Positions 14,291 to 25,493 are shown, counted from the first letter of the stretch. The stretch: 64,000 nt of DNA from Achromobacter aloeverae (GCF_004121055.1 NZ_PYAL01000004.1:248001-312000); one strand, 5' to 3'. Notes: generated by a model from the sequence alone, not told the origin. Numbers and translations are program-made.

Positions 14291-15565
14291 TCAGAAAAAG
14301 GTCTGGACGACTTCGGTGATCCGCCAGTCGTCGTTCACCAGCAGCACCTGTTTCCATTTGTCGAAGGTCAGGCAGGGGTGGGAAATATCGAAACCGATCA
14401 TGTCGCCGACCTGGATATCGGCGCCGTCGTCGATCTGCATGAAGGCGTGCTGGTCCATCATGGCCGTCAGTTTCCAGGCCTGCGGAGCGTTGGCGGGCTG
14501 GGGGGCCTGCTGGCCGGGACGGTAGTGCAGCGCCGGCACCGGCAGGCCGGCATCGAAGGCGGCGTCGCGCTTGCCCAGGCCGATGATGGCGCGGCCCGGT
14601 TCGGGCAGCGACTGGACATAGGCCCAGACTTGCAGCGCGGGCAGCAGGCCCGGTTCCATGTGGCGCGCCACTTCGTTGTTGGCGTTGATGCGGGCGGCGG
14701 CGCCGCGGTAGATGCCGACGTCGTGAGTCAGGTAGCAGCCGGGGCGCAGCACGATTTCCAGCGGGCGGCCGATGTCCAGGCCGGAAAACTCCTCGGCCAC
14801 CACGTCGTACCAGGCCGAACCCGCGCCGGAGATCAGCGCGGACCCGCCGGCGGCCAGGCGGCCGTCGTCCTGCAGGCGGCGCAGGGTGCCGGTGGCGCGG
14901 CGCAGGAAGGCGCGGATCAGGGCTTCGTCCTGCAGCACGCCCTCGTAGATCTCGATGCCGGACAAGGCCAGAGCGGCGGGCCAGCGGGCGATTTCGGCCA
15001 GCACGGCATCGAGCTGGGCGTCGTCGCGCACGCCGGTGCGGCCGCCGGCCACGCCCAGTTCGACCAGCACGCGCAGCGTCTGGCCGCGCTCGGCGAAATA
15101 GGCGCCCAGCGCGGCGGCGTTGGCGGCGGAGTCGACGATGCAATAGAAGACGAAATCCGGGTCGCGCAGGAGGTCGGCGACCAGGGCCATGTTGGCGCGG
15201 CCGACCAGCTGGTTGGCCATCAGGATGCGGCGCACGCCGTGGCGGTAGGCGGCATTGACCTGCGGGGCGGTGGCGAGGGTGATGCCCCAGGCGCCGCCGT
15301 CGAGCTGGCGTTTGAACAGCGCTGGGCTCATGGTGGTCTTGCCGTGGGGGGCCAGTTGGACCTGGTAGGCGTGGATGAAACGCTGCATCCATTCCAGGTT
15401 GTGGCGGACGCGGGTCTCGTAGAGAACCGCGGCGGGCAGGCTGACGTCCTCGGCGAGCAGGTTCCAGGCGAGCGCGGGGACCTGCTCCAGGCTACAGGGG
15501 CCGTCCAGGCGGCCCAGGCCTTTGCCGTCCGGGTCCAGGGGGGGATAGGGGGCGATGGTGGTCAT
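14291..15565 (-). CDS. D-serine dehydratase-like / D-threonine-aldolase-fold PLP enzyme
   Basis: A 424-residue fold-type III PLP enzyme: an alanine-racemase N-terminal barrel with the PLP lysine in APHGKTT (Lys76), and a C-terminal D-serine-dehydratase-like domain. The zinc ligand pair of eukaryotic-type DSD is visible as HPC at residues 396-398 (ISHPCLTFD). Such enzymes deaminate or cleave D-beta-hydroxy amino acids; many bacterial relatives are annotated amino acid deaminase. It is the first gene of the minus-strand operon. Its product would be an enamine/imine, which fits the RidA gene at the operon end. D-threonine aldolase activity is an alternative. Confidence 0.88.
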   Translation of the reverse strand: MTTIAPYPPLDPDGKGLGRLDGPCSLEQVPALAWNLLAEDVSLPAAVLYETRVRHNLEWMQRFIHAYQVQLAPHGKTTMSPALFKRQLDGGAWGITLATAPQVNAAYRHGVRRILMANQLVGRANMALVADLLRDPDFVFYCIVDSAANAAALGAYFAERGQTLRVLVELGVAGGRTGVRDDAQLDAVLAEIARWPAALALSGIEIYEGVLQDEALIRAFLRRATGTLRRLQDDGRLAAGGSALISGAGSAWYDVVAEEFSGLDIGRPLEIVLRPGCYLTHDVGIYRGAAARINANNEVARHMEPGLLPALQVWAYVQSLPEPGRAIIGLGKRDAAFDAGLPVPALHYRPGQQAPQPANAPQAWKLTAMMDQHAFMQIDDGADIQVGDMIGFDISHPCLTFDKWKQVLLVNDDWRITEVVQTFF

Positions 15566-15648
15566 GGATAACCTCGGCTTGGCGGGAGCGGGGCCGTCGT
15601 GGGGCCACGGGATTGCTTGGGTTCGTCTGTCCTGGCGTCTGGATGGTT

Positions 15649-15704
15649 TGAAAATAATTACCAGATCACTCGGTTTTTTGGATTATCCTGAAAATAATTT
15701 ACAG
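15649..15704. promoter_or_regulatory. Paired TGAAAATAATT operator candidates upstream of the D-amino-acid operon
   Basis: TGAAAATAATTACCAG (15649-15664) and TGAAAATAATTTACAG (15689-15704) are direct repeats exactly 40 bases apart, about four helical turns. The second is a 15-bp palindrome with one mismatched pair (TG-AAAT-A-ATTT-CA). This style of site is used by RpiR-family regulators such as HexR, and an RpiR gene lies in the operon. Both sites are very AT-rich in a GC-rich region, 84-139 bases upstream of the deaminase ATG. Confidence 0.55.
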
Positions 15705-15731
15705 GTGCATTCGGGGTTTTCCCAGGGGAGG

Positions 15732-16120
15732 GTGTTCCGAGGGGGCTGTGGCCCCTCGACCCCCTGGCGGGGTGTTCCGAGGGGGCTGCGCCCCTCGACC
15801 CCCTGGCGGCGTGTTCCGAGGGGGCTGTGGCCCCTCGACCCCCTGGCGGGGTGTTCCGAGGGGGCTGCGCCCCTCGACCCCCTGGCGGCGTGTTCCGAGG
15901 GGGCTACGGCCCTCGACCCCCTGGCGGGGTGTTCCGAGGGGGCTGCGCCCCTCGACCCCTGGCGGGGTGTTCCGAGGGGGCTGCGCCCCTCGACCCCTGG
16001 CGGGGTGTTCCGAGGAGGCTGCGCCCCTCGACCCCCTGGCGGGGTGTTCCGAGGGGGCTACGCCCCTCGACCTCCTGGCAGGGGGCTCCGAGGGGCGCAG
16101 CCCCTCGACTCCTGGGGGCC
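15732..16120. repeat. Tandem array of about nine 38-40-bp hairpin units
   Basis: Units beginning GTGTTCCGAGGGGG start at 15732, 15772, 15811, 15851, 15890, 15929, 15967, 16005 and 16044, with a degenerate tenth from about 16083. Each unit holds the stem CGAGGGG/CCCCTCG around a 6-7-base loop (GCTGCG or GCTGTGG) and a CCCCCTGGCGG spacer. Units 1-2 and 3-4 are identical 79-bp pairs, so part of the array was duplicated recently. All units carry a GGGGG run. The array fills most of the gap between the deaminase promoter and rarA. The frame through it stays open only because the period is near 39; no protein is claimed. Confidence 0.95.
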
Positions 16121-16239
16121 CGGGGAGGCTGGGCTCCCCGGCTTCGGGCGCGGGTATGCCGGGGGGCCGTGCCCCTAGGCCTCTTGGAGGGCCGTGCCCC
16201 TCCGTCCCATCGCTTCTTCACATCTGGTGTAATGACGCG

Positions 16240-19138
<2,899 letters not shown>

Positions 19139-19180
19139 GGCGCGGCAGGCCGCCGGTCCGCACTGAAGGGGCCAAGGCAA

Positions 19181-19216
19181 AAAAAACGCTGCATGGGCGA
19201 CCAGGCAGCGTTTTTC
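19181..19216. terminator. Bidirectional terminator after serS
   Basis: A run of A residues, ACGCTGC (19186-19192), a 12-base loop, GCAGCGT (19205-19211) and a T run form a textbook intrinsic terminator. The A run makes it work for the convergent minus-strand gene at 19338-19700 as well. Confidence 0.9.
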
Positions 19217-19337
19217 AACCTTCATTTTCCAGACCTGCTTTCAGGTCCCACCTACAGGTACTACCTACAGGCACCACCTTCAGGCCCCATCCCTCCGGGG
19301 CGGGTCGATCGCGCGCGCCGGACGGCGCGCGCGACGA

Positions 19338-19700
19338 TCAACGGTGCCAGCCTGGGCCGCCGCCCCGGTAGGGGCCAGGCCCGCCACGATAGTAGGGAGG
19401 CGGGCCCCCGTGCTTACCGTGCCAGCCGCCGCCGCGCCAGCCGCCATAGACGACCGGGGCGGGGTAGTAATACGGACGCGGTGCCACGATCACGGGCGGG
19501 GGCGCGTACACCGGTGCCGGCGCCACATAGACCGGCGGAGGCGGCGCCACGTAGACCGGCGCCGGCGCCACATAGGCCGGGGCGCCGACTACCAGCGGCG
19601 GAATGCCGATGGCGATACCGACATCCACACGCGCCATGGCCGCACTGGAAACCATCAGGGCAGCGGCCCCAAGCCCTGTAAACAGCCAACGCTTATTCAT
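19338..19700 (-). CDS. Small exported Pro/Gly/Tyr-rich protein
   Basis: A 120-residue predicted exported protein of unknown function. Residues 1-23 form a Sec signal peptide (MNKRWLFTGLGAAALMVSSA, cleavage after AMA). The mature part has a valine/glycine lead (VDVGIAIGIPPLVVGAPAY), four or more copies of a PAPVYVAP-type repeat, then a basic glycine/tyrosine/histidine tail (GGWHGKHGGPPPYYRGG). Proteins of this composition are common and poorly characterised in Burkholderiales and may associate with the envelope. It has no operon partner and converges on the serS terminator. Confidence 0.75.
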   Translation of the reverse strand: MNKRWLFTGLGAAALMVSSAAMARVDVGIAIGIPPLVVGAPAYVAPAPVYVAPPPPVYVAPAPVYAPPPVIVAPRPYYYPAPVVYGGWRGGGWHGKHGGPPPYYRGGPGPYRGGGPGWHR

Positions 19701-20164
19701 GATGTACCTACGCTTTGCCGCCAGGCGGCCAAGTTAATCAACGCCTCAATTGTCCGTCCAATCGACCTCATCCGTACCTTGCAAAGTCCACAGAAGTGGC
19801 GACAAACCACTACAGCTTACCGGAGGATTTGGGTTTTTTTGTGGTTTTGAGGTTTTCTGAGTAATTGACCGCACAGCGGGCCATCATGTTCCGAAATGGG
19901 GTGAAACAGGTGGGCAGCAGAAGGGACGTGGCGCCTGCTTTTTCAAATTTTTACATCTTTGTTTAAGAGGGACGGGACCCCTGAGGCGCGCGTCAGAGTC
20001 GATTCATGACGTTACTTATTTTGAAATCACTGTTCGCGTTTGCTTGCATCGCCGCAATAAAGATGTCGAATGACATCGGCACAATCCTTTCCTGACTGAT
20101 CGTGTCGGCGCCGGCCATGGTGGGAACGGTGGAGCGATCGGTCTGCAGCCAGGGGAATCGCATC
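19701..20164. other. AT-richer intergenic region, no clear gene
   Basis: This 460-base stretch is clearly richer in A and T than its surroundings, with T runs near 19830-19860 and 19940-19960. It must hold the promoter of the exported-protein gene (minus) and of the small gene at 20165 (plus), but I could not assign convincing elements. A 27-codon minus-strand reading frame (19993-20076) has an AGGAAAGG site 9 bases before its ATG; see findings. Confidence 0.4.
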
Positions 20165-20410
20165 ATGAATACTCGAACAGTCAATGGTTTCCGGGTGCGT
20201 TGCGCGGTCGAGGCCGTGAACCGCAAGTACATGATCCAGGTCTGGACGCGCAAGATCGGCGCGAACGCGCCGGAGAAGTGCTGGCCCTTGATGGACGGGA
20301 GTGCGTTTTCCAGCCAGGATGAAGCGGAGCAGCGTTGTGCGACGCTGTTCCAGGGCATCCGCGGCGTGCGCGCCAATGGCGAGCCGGAGTATTCGCGCAG
20401 CGCAGCCTGA
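20165..20410 (+). CDS. Small conserved hypothetical protein
   Basis: An 81-residue soluble protein starting MNTRTVNGFRVRCAVEAVNR. I do not recognise the family. The layout looks like a small beta-rich domain (FRVRCAVEAV, YMIQVWTRK) followed by a helix with DEAEQRCATLFQGIRGV, and it contains two cysteines. A CAGGGGAAT sequence upstream of the ATG is a weak ribosome site. Codon use is normal for the genome. It stands alone between an AT-rich spacer and a small membrane-protein gene. Confidence 0.6.
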   Translation: MNTRTVNGFRVRCAVEAVNRKYMIQVWTRKIGANAPEKCWPLMDGSAFSSQDEAEQRCATLFQGIRGVRANGEPEYSRSAA

Positions 20411-20538
20411 TTTTCCCGCTAGGCGACAAGCGCGGGCCGGACGCTGCCGTCCGGTCCCCGCCGCTGGGGCGGAGTGTTGATCGACACCCCGCGGCGCCGC
20501 CTATACACTGCCTCCTCGTCCAAGGGAGGGGCGGCGGC

Positions 20539-20811
20539 GTGCAATACGAGAATCTGTTCTGGGGCATGGCCACGATCGTGGGGCTGGCCATCGTCGGCGG
20601 CGGCTTGTTCGCCCTGTTTCGCCTGTTGGTCAATTCCTTGGGGGCCTGCCTGCTGCTGGCGACCCTGAATGCATGCATGGTGCTGCACTTCGCCGGCGTC
20701 GGGCCGGTCGCCGACCAGGCCGTCCTGCTGGCCTGCGCGGCTTTCATGTTCACGCTGGTGATATCCGCCGCGGCCACCCTGGCCATGCGCCGGCTGCGCT
20801 GGCGGCGGTGA
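20539..20811 (+). CDS. Small hydrophobic membrane protein
   Basis: A 90-residue protein with three hydrophobic segments: ATIVGLAIVGGGLFALFRLLV, SLGACLLLATLNACMVL and VADQAVLLACAAFMFTLVIS (approximate bounds), ending in a basic RRLRWRR tail expected to stay in the cytoplasm. The GTG at 20539 is chosen because AAGGGAGGGG lies 7-15 bases upstream; the frame is open further upstream but without a ribosome site. Function unknown. Confidence 0.6.
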   Translation: MQYENLFWGMATIVGLAIVGGGLFALFRLLVNSLGACLLLATLNACMVLHFAGVGPVADQAVLLACAAFMFTLVISAAATLAMRRLRWRR

Positions 20812-20879
20812 TGTCCCCCAGATGTTCTCCCTCTGATGTTCCCTCTTTAGGGGCCGCCGGCCTGGGGGCGGCTGGCGCC

Positions 20880-21575
20880 TCAGATATCGAAGCCCGATGC
20901 CTTGCGCAAGCTCGCCGACGCCGGTTCGCTCAAGACGCGCACGAACGCGCCCGCCAGCGCCGGCTCGGCGGCATGGGTGCAGACCGCCGCGGTGTAGATC
21001 GTGCTCAAGCCGTAGCCGGACGGCAGGTTGCCCACGAGTGAGACGCCGGGCGTATAGCGGATTTCCGTGACCTGGGTGCAGCCTATGAGGCCATGGCCAT
21101 CGGCCTTGGCCATGGCTGCCATCGCCGCGTTGCCGTTGGGATATTCATGGATGCGGTCCGCCAGGACGGATGTGAGGCCCAGTTTTTCCAGTACGCCGGC
21201 GATATGGATCCCGGCAGTGGACTGGGTGAGGTGCGGCACATACAGGCCGGTGCAGGCCCGCAGGGCCGCGCCCAAGGCGTCACCATCGCGGATGTCGACG
21301 GGCGGGCTGCCGGCGCGGACCGCCACGCCGGTTTCCACCCGGCCCAGCGGCCGCGCGCTGTCGGCAAGCAGGTGACCTTGCCCGGTCAGCCCGTCGACCA
21401 GCGCCTGGGACAGGATCACCAGGTCGCAAGGGTCGCCGGCCAGCAGTTTGTCCCGCATGGCGCCCACGGCGCCGAAGGTCGGCGCCAGCGTGCAGGCCTG
21501 CGCGGCCTCGAAGGCCGGCCGCAGGCCGTTGACCACCGCTTGCGCGGCGCCGCCGCTGAATAGATGCAATTCCAT
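20880..21575 (-). CDS. ModA-like substrate-binding protein without a signal peptide
   Basis: A 231-residue protein of the molybdate-type binding protein fold (SBP_bac_11). It begins MELHLFSGGAAQAVVNGL, directly at the first beta strand, with no signal peptide, so it is predicted cytoplasmic. Family features are the GAVGAMRDKLLAGDPCDLVIL region, a SARPLGRVETGVAVRAG hinge strand and the second lobe AAMAAMAKADGHGLIGCTQVTEI. It is the last gene of the operon encoding a molybdenum hydroxylase. A role in molybdenum or cofactor handling, or as a sensor for the pathway, is an inference from context; no ABC permease genes accompany it. Confidence 0.8.
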   Translation of the reverse strand: MELHLFSGGAAQAVVNGLRPAFEAAQACTLAPTFGAVGAMRDKLLAGDPCDLVILSQALVDGLTGQGHLLADSARPLGRVETGVAVRAGSPPVDIRDGDALGAALRACTGLYVPHLTQSTAGIHIAGVLEKLGLTSVLADRIHEYPNGNAAMAAMAKADGHGLIGCTQVTEIRYTPGVSLVGNLPSGYGLSTIYTAAVCTHAAEPALAGAFVRVLSEPASASLRKASGFDI

Positions 21576-21653
21576 GATGTTCCTCTTTGCCTGTCGGGGC
21601 TTGTCGTGATTTTCCGCGCGATTTTGCGCGTGGTCTTGGTGGCGCCAGCCGCG

Positions 21654-23939
21654 CTATCCGGTCTCTTCATGGGCCATGGCCTGGATGACGCGCTCCGGCG
21701 TCAGGGGCATGTGGCGCACGCGCACGCCCAGCGCGTCGGCCACGGCATTGGCGATGGCGGCGGCGGTTGGGCCCAGCGCCGCTTCGCCCGCGCCCAGCGG
21801 CGCATCGTCGGGGCGGGGCAGGATGTCGACGCTGACCCGGGGAACCTGGCTGAAACGCATGATGGGATAGCTCTCCCAGTCGCCGTCCAGCAAGCGGATG
21901 GCGTCGAAGCGTGTCGCTTCCTGCAGCGTCCAGCTGGCGGCCTGCAACGCGCCGCCTTCGATCTGCTGGCGCACGCCGTCGGGGTTGATGGCCAGGCCGA
22001 CGTCCACCGCGATGTGCAGGGCGCGCAAGCGGACCTGGTCGTCGACATCGACGTGCGCGACCACCGCGCAATAGGCGCCGGTGCCTTTATAGCGGGCCAC
22101 GCCACAGCCGCGGCCGTGCGCGCTATCGGCATTGTCGCTGCCGGCCCTATCGCTGCAGGCCCTATCGCTGGCTGCCCTATCGCTGCGGGCGCTATCGCTA
22201 CCGGCGTTCCCGCTGCCGATGCCACCGTCAGCGACGCCACCTTCACCGGCGCTATCGCTGCCGGGATATCCCCCGTCCCGCTCGCTGGCCGCCCAGGCCG
22301 CGCGCAGCACCGCCGCCATGCGCGGGTCGGTGATATGCGCCAGGCGGTACGCCAGCGCGCTTATGTTGGCGGCATGCGCCAGTTCATCCATGAAGGACTC
22401 GATGGCAAAAACGTTGGCGTGTGCGCCGAGCGCGCGCAGGGCGGACGCGCGTATGGGCACGTCGCGCACGCGATGGCAGGTCACGTCCACGCGGGGAAAT
22501 GCGTAGCCCGGCTCGGCGTTGCGATCCATGCCGCCGCCAACGGCGCGCGGCGCGTCCACCGCGTCCAGGCGGGGAAAGGGCGCAGCCAGGTGCCAGGTAC
22601 CGAGTAGCGTGGGCGATGGCGCCCGCCCGGGACGCAGGCCGTGGCCCGGACTCCACGCCTCGTGGCGCCAGGCCAGGACGCGGCCGTCCTCGTCGACGTC
22701 GGCCTCCAGTTCGATGGCCATCGCGGGGCCCAGGGGAGACCAGTTGAGTTCGTCGGCGCGCGACCACTGCACGCGCACTGGCCGGCCGGGGCAGTAGCCG
22801 GCCAGCCATGTGGCGTCGTACGCCACATCGTCGGCGCCATTGTGCCCGTAGCAGCCGGCGCCTTGCACGTGCTCGATCACGATGGCGTCCTCGGGGCGGC
22901 GCAAGGCCAACGCGAGGTCACGGCGCAGGTTGTAGATGGCCTGGCTGTGCGTCCATACCTCCAGGCGCGCGCCATCGTCTCGGGCAAGGGCGCAGGAGGG
23001 GCCGATGGCGGCGTGTTTCAGGAAAGGGCGGGAATAGGCGGCGCGGAAGGTGCGCCGTCCGTCCGCGGGCGTCTCGCGGCGTGGCGCCTGCGCCGTGCCG
23101 CCCTGCCATCGCAGCGTGTCGCGTGGCAGCGTCTTCAGCCAGGCGGGCAGGGCGCCGGCATCGGGCAGCGTGGCGCGTTCTTCCCAGGTCGCGCCGGCCG
23201 CGAGACGGGCCAGCGCCCGTTCGGCAAGGTCTTCGCGCGTCGCGATCACGCCGGCCAGCGTGCCGTCGCGCGCCACCGCGACCACGCCGGGCCAGGCGGC
23301 GACATCGGTGGCGTCCAGGGCCAATAGCCGGGCTGCGGGCGAGGGCGGGCGCAACATGCGTCCATGCAGCAGGCCGGGGAGCTCGATGTCGTGGATGTAG
23401 CGGTAGCGTCCGTAGACTTTTTCGGCGATGTCGTCGCGGGGCCGCGATCGCCCGACTTCACGATAGTCGGCGCGGGGCCGAGGGGAGATGTCCGGGACGG
23501 CAGGCTGGTCCAGCAAGCCGGCATCCACTTCCCAATAGCTTCCCAGGCGCTCCGCGCCATGCAGGAACACGCCGTCGTCCACGCGCACGGCGTCCGCCGG
23601 CAAGCCATGCGCGGCAGCCACGTGGTCCAGGTATAGCGCCCGCGCCTGCGCGCAGACATGGCGCAGCGCCGCGCCGGAATGCTGGATGGACAGGCTGCCC
23701 GAGGTAACCGCCTCGTCGGGGCTCAGTGCGGTGCGCGGCGCGACCATGACGATGCGCGCGAACGACACCCCCAGTTCCTCGGCGGCGATCTGCGCCAGCG
23801 CGGTATGTATGCCCTGGCCGATCTCGACCTTGCCTGAGCGCACCCGCGCCCGGCCGGGCACGCTGAAATCCAGCCAGGTCGACAGTCGCGGATTGGCACG
23901 CAGGCTGGGCGGCAGGGCGGATGGGGCAGGGGCCGTCAT
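21654..23939 (-). CDS. Molybdenum hydroxylase, molybdopterin-binding subunit (IorB/xanthine dehydrogenase family)
   Basis: A 761-residue catalytic subunit of a two-subunit molybdenum hydroxylase of the isoquinoline 1-oxidoreductase (IorB) kind, which hydroxylates N-heterocycles or aldehydes with water. It has VEIGQGIHTALAQIAAEELG near the N-terminus, then the GAGCYGHNGADDVAYDA cofactor region, and the C-terminal GEAALGPTAAAIANAVADAL containing the expected catalytic glutamate. It overlaps the 2Fe-2S gene by 4 bases (ATGA), fixing the start at 23939. Residues about 560-607 are a Ser-Asp-Ala repeat insert not expected in the family (see repeat at 22122). No signal peptide is seen. The substrate is unknown. 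Confidence 0.87.
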   Translation of the reverse strand: MTAPAPSALPPSLRANPRLSTWLDFSVPGRARVRSGKVEIGQGIHTALAQIAAEELGVSFARIVMVAPRTALSPDEAVTSGSLSIQHSGAALRHVCAQARALYLDHVAAAHGLPADAVRVDDGVFLHGAERLGSYWEVDAGLLDQPAVPDISPRPRADYREVGRSRPRDDIAEKVYGRYRYIHDIELPGLLHGRMLRPPSPAARLLALDATDVAAWPGVVAVARDGTLAGVIATREDLAERALARLAAGATWEERATLPDAGALPAWLKTLPRDTLRWQGGTAQAPRRETPADGRRTFRAAYSRPFLKHAAIGPSCALARDDGARLEVWTHSQAIYNLRRDLALALRRPEDAIVIEHVQGAGCYGHNGADDVAYDATWLAGYCPGRPVRVQWSRADELNWSPLGPAMAIELEADVDEDGRVLAWRHEAWSPGHGLRPGRAPSPTLLGTWHLAAPFPRLDAVDAPRAVGGGMDRNAEPGYAFPRVDVTCHRVRDVPIRASALRALGAHANVFAIESFMDELAHAANISALAYRLAHITDPRMAAVLRAAWAASERDGGYPGSDSAGEGGVADGGIGSGNAGSDSARSDRAASDRACSDRAGSDNADSAHGRGCGVARYKGTGAYCAVVAHVDVDDQVRLRALHIAVDVGLAINPDGVRQQIEGGALQAASWTLQEATRFDAIRLLDGDWESYPIMRFSQVPRVSVDILPRPDDAPLGAGEAALGPTAAAIANAVADALGVRVRHMPLTPERVIQAMAHEETG
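22122..22262. repeat. 15-bp minisatellite inside the molybdopterin subunit gene
   Basis: TATCGCT recurs at 22148, 22163, 22178 and 22193 with an exact 15-base period, plus decayed copies on both sides. The period is divisible by three, so the frame is kept, and it encodes a 5-residue S-D-x-A-x repeat. The predicted insert is polar and probably an exposed loop. Confidence 0.85.
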
Positions 23940-24493
23940 GCGCGTCCACTCCCCGGCGCCGCTTCTTCGGCTGCGCGGGCCACCGCGCGCAGGACGCGCG
24001 GGTGCGCGCCGCAGCGGCACAGGTTGCGCTCCAGGCCCGCGCGCGCCTGCGCCTCGGTGGGATGCGGACAGCGCCGCAGCAGGGCCACGGCCGCGATCAT
24101 CATCCCGGACGTGCAGTAGCCGCATTGCGCCGCCTGCTCGGCGATGAAGGCGCGCTGCACGGGATGCGGGCCGCGCTCATCGCCCAGCCCCTCCACGGTG
24201 ACCACGTCCTTGCCCGCCGCCGACCACATCGGCGTGTCGCAGGCAGGCACCGCATGGCCGTCCACCATCACCATGCAGGCGCCGCACAGGCCCGCGCCGC
24301 AGCCATAACGACTGGCCTTCAGCCCAAGCTCGTTGCGCAGGACGTCCAGCAGGCTGCGGCTGGGATCGACACGCAGGGACACGGACCGGCCGTTGACGGT
24401 GAGGGCCATGGCATCGGTGTCCGGCGCCGCCGGCGCCTCCTTGCCCGTATCGTTCAACTCCATCTCCTGCCCCGGCTTCCGGTCATCGGTCAT
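23936..24493 (-). CDS. Molybdenum hydroxylase, 2Fe-2S subunit
   Basis: A 185-residue electron-transfer subunit carrying two 2Fe-2S clusters. The plant-type ferredoxin domain (about residues 28-105) shows YGCGAGLCGACMVMVDG and a fourth cysteine in VPAC. The all-alpha domain shows QCGYCTSGM and NLCRCGAHPRV. The first about 28 residues are a polar extension, so MALTVNGRS near residue 29 could be the true start. It starts 7 bases after the Bug gene ends and overlaps the catalytic subunit by 4 bases. No FAD subunit gene is present, as in IorAB or nicotinate dehydrogenase systems that pass electrons to a cytochrome or azurin. Confidence 0.92.
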   Translation of the reverse strand: MTDDRKPGQEMELNDTGKEAPAAPDTDAMALTVNGRSVSLRVDPSRSLLDVLRNELGLKASRYGCGAGLCGACMVMVDGHAVPACDTPMWSAAGKDVVTVEGLGDERGPHPVQRAFIAEQAAQCGYCTSGMMIAAVALLRRCPHPTEAQARAGLERNLCRCGAHPRVLRAVARAAEEAAPGSGRA

Positions 24494-24500
24494 GCCGGCG

Positions 24501-25493
24501 CTAGTCGACCGTGATATTGGCCGACTTGACGATGGCGCCCCACTTGTCGATGTCCTGCTTCAGGAAAGTGGTGAACTGCGCCGGCGTCATCTTCATGGGC
24601 GTTACCCCGCTTTGCGCCCACACCGACCGGACCTCGGGCTGTTCGACGATATGGGAGATGCGCTCGTTCAGGAAATTCACCACGTCCGGCGGCGTGCCCC
24701 TGGGCGCCAGCAGGCCCAGCCAGATCGTCGCGGTGTAGCCGGGCACGCCGGCTTCGGCCATGGTGGGCGTATCGGGCAGGACGTTGGAGCGTTCCGTGCC
24801 GGTGGTCGCCAGCGCCACCACCTTCCGGGTCTGGATCAGCTCGGTCATGGTGCTCACGGCGTCGAACATCATGTCGACCTGGCCGCCCAGCACGTCCGTA
24901 CGCGCGCCGCCGCTGCTCTTGTAGGGGATGTGCGCGATATCGATGCCGGCCATGCTCTTGAACAGCTCGCCAGCCATGTGATACGGCGTGCCCGTGCCCG
25001 AAGAGGCGTAATTGAGCTTGCCCGGCGATTGCCTGGCTTGCGCGACCAGGTCCTTGACGGACTTGATCGGCAGGCCGGCGCGCACGACCAGCACCAGCGG
25101 CGCCTCGTTGACGGGCGCCACCGCGGTGAAGTCCTGCATCAGGTCGTAGGGCCGCTTCTTCAGCAGCGTTTCGTTGACCGTCTGCGTGTTGGACATCATG
25201 AGCAGGGTGTAGCCGTCCGGCGCGGCCTTGGCCACGTATTGGGTGCCGATGACCGCGCCGGCGCCGGGCCGGTTCTCCACCACGAAGGACTGGCCGGTCT
25301 CCTGGCCCAGGCGCTGCGCCAGCACGCGCGCATAGACGTCGGCGGATCCGCCCGCGCCGAACGGCACGACGATGGTCACGGGGTGGCTGGGATATTTCTG
25401 GGCCCAGGCCGGGCCGACGCCGGCTGCCCAGGCGGCGCATACCGCGAATGCGGCGGCGAGGCCGCCGCGCTGAAAGGGCGTAAAGATTCTCAT
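24501..25493 (-). CDS. Bug-type (tripartite tricarboxylate transporter) substrate-binding protein
   Basis: A 330-residue periplasmic binding protein of the Bug family, greatly expanded in Bordetella and relatives. A signal peptide covers about residues 1-29 (cleaved near GVGPAWA). The family pattern follows: YPSHPVTIVVPFGAGGSADVYAR, VENRPGAGAVIGTQYVAKA and the NYASSGTGTPYHMAGELFK ligand loop. No TctA/TctB membrane genes lie nearby. Bug proteins bind carboxylated solutes such as nicotinate, citrate or amino acids, so this one probably captures the substrate of the adjacent hydroxylase, or signals its presence. Confidence 0.92.
   Translation of the reverse strand: MRIFTPFQRGGLAAAFAVCAAWAAGVGPAWAQKYPSHPVTIVVPFGAGGSADVYARVLAQRLGQETGQSFVVENRPGAGAVIGTQYVAKAAPDGYTLLMMSNTQTVNETLLKKRPYDLMQDFTAVAPVNEAPLVLVVRAGLPIKSVKDLVAQARQSPGKLNYASSGTGTPYHMAGELFKSMAGIDIAHIPYKSSGGARTDVLGGQVDMMFDAVSTMTELIQTRKVVALATTGTERSNVLPDTPTMAEAGVPGYTATIWLGLLAPRGTPPDVVNFLNERISHIVEQPEVRSVWAQSGVTPMKMTPAQFTTFLKQDIDKWGAIVKSANITVD

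Noticed and set aside
15729-16120. CRISPR array
   Set aside because: The units are contiguous tandem repeats without unique spacers, and there are no cas genes.
15748-16239. In-frame upstream extension of rarA through the repeat array (Arg-Pro-Gly-Gly-Val-Phe repeats)
   Set aside because: The frame is open only because the unit is near 39 bases; homology to RarA begins at 16240, and other frames are open as well.
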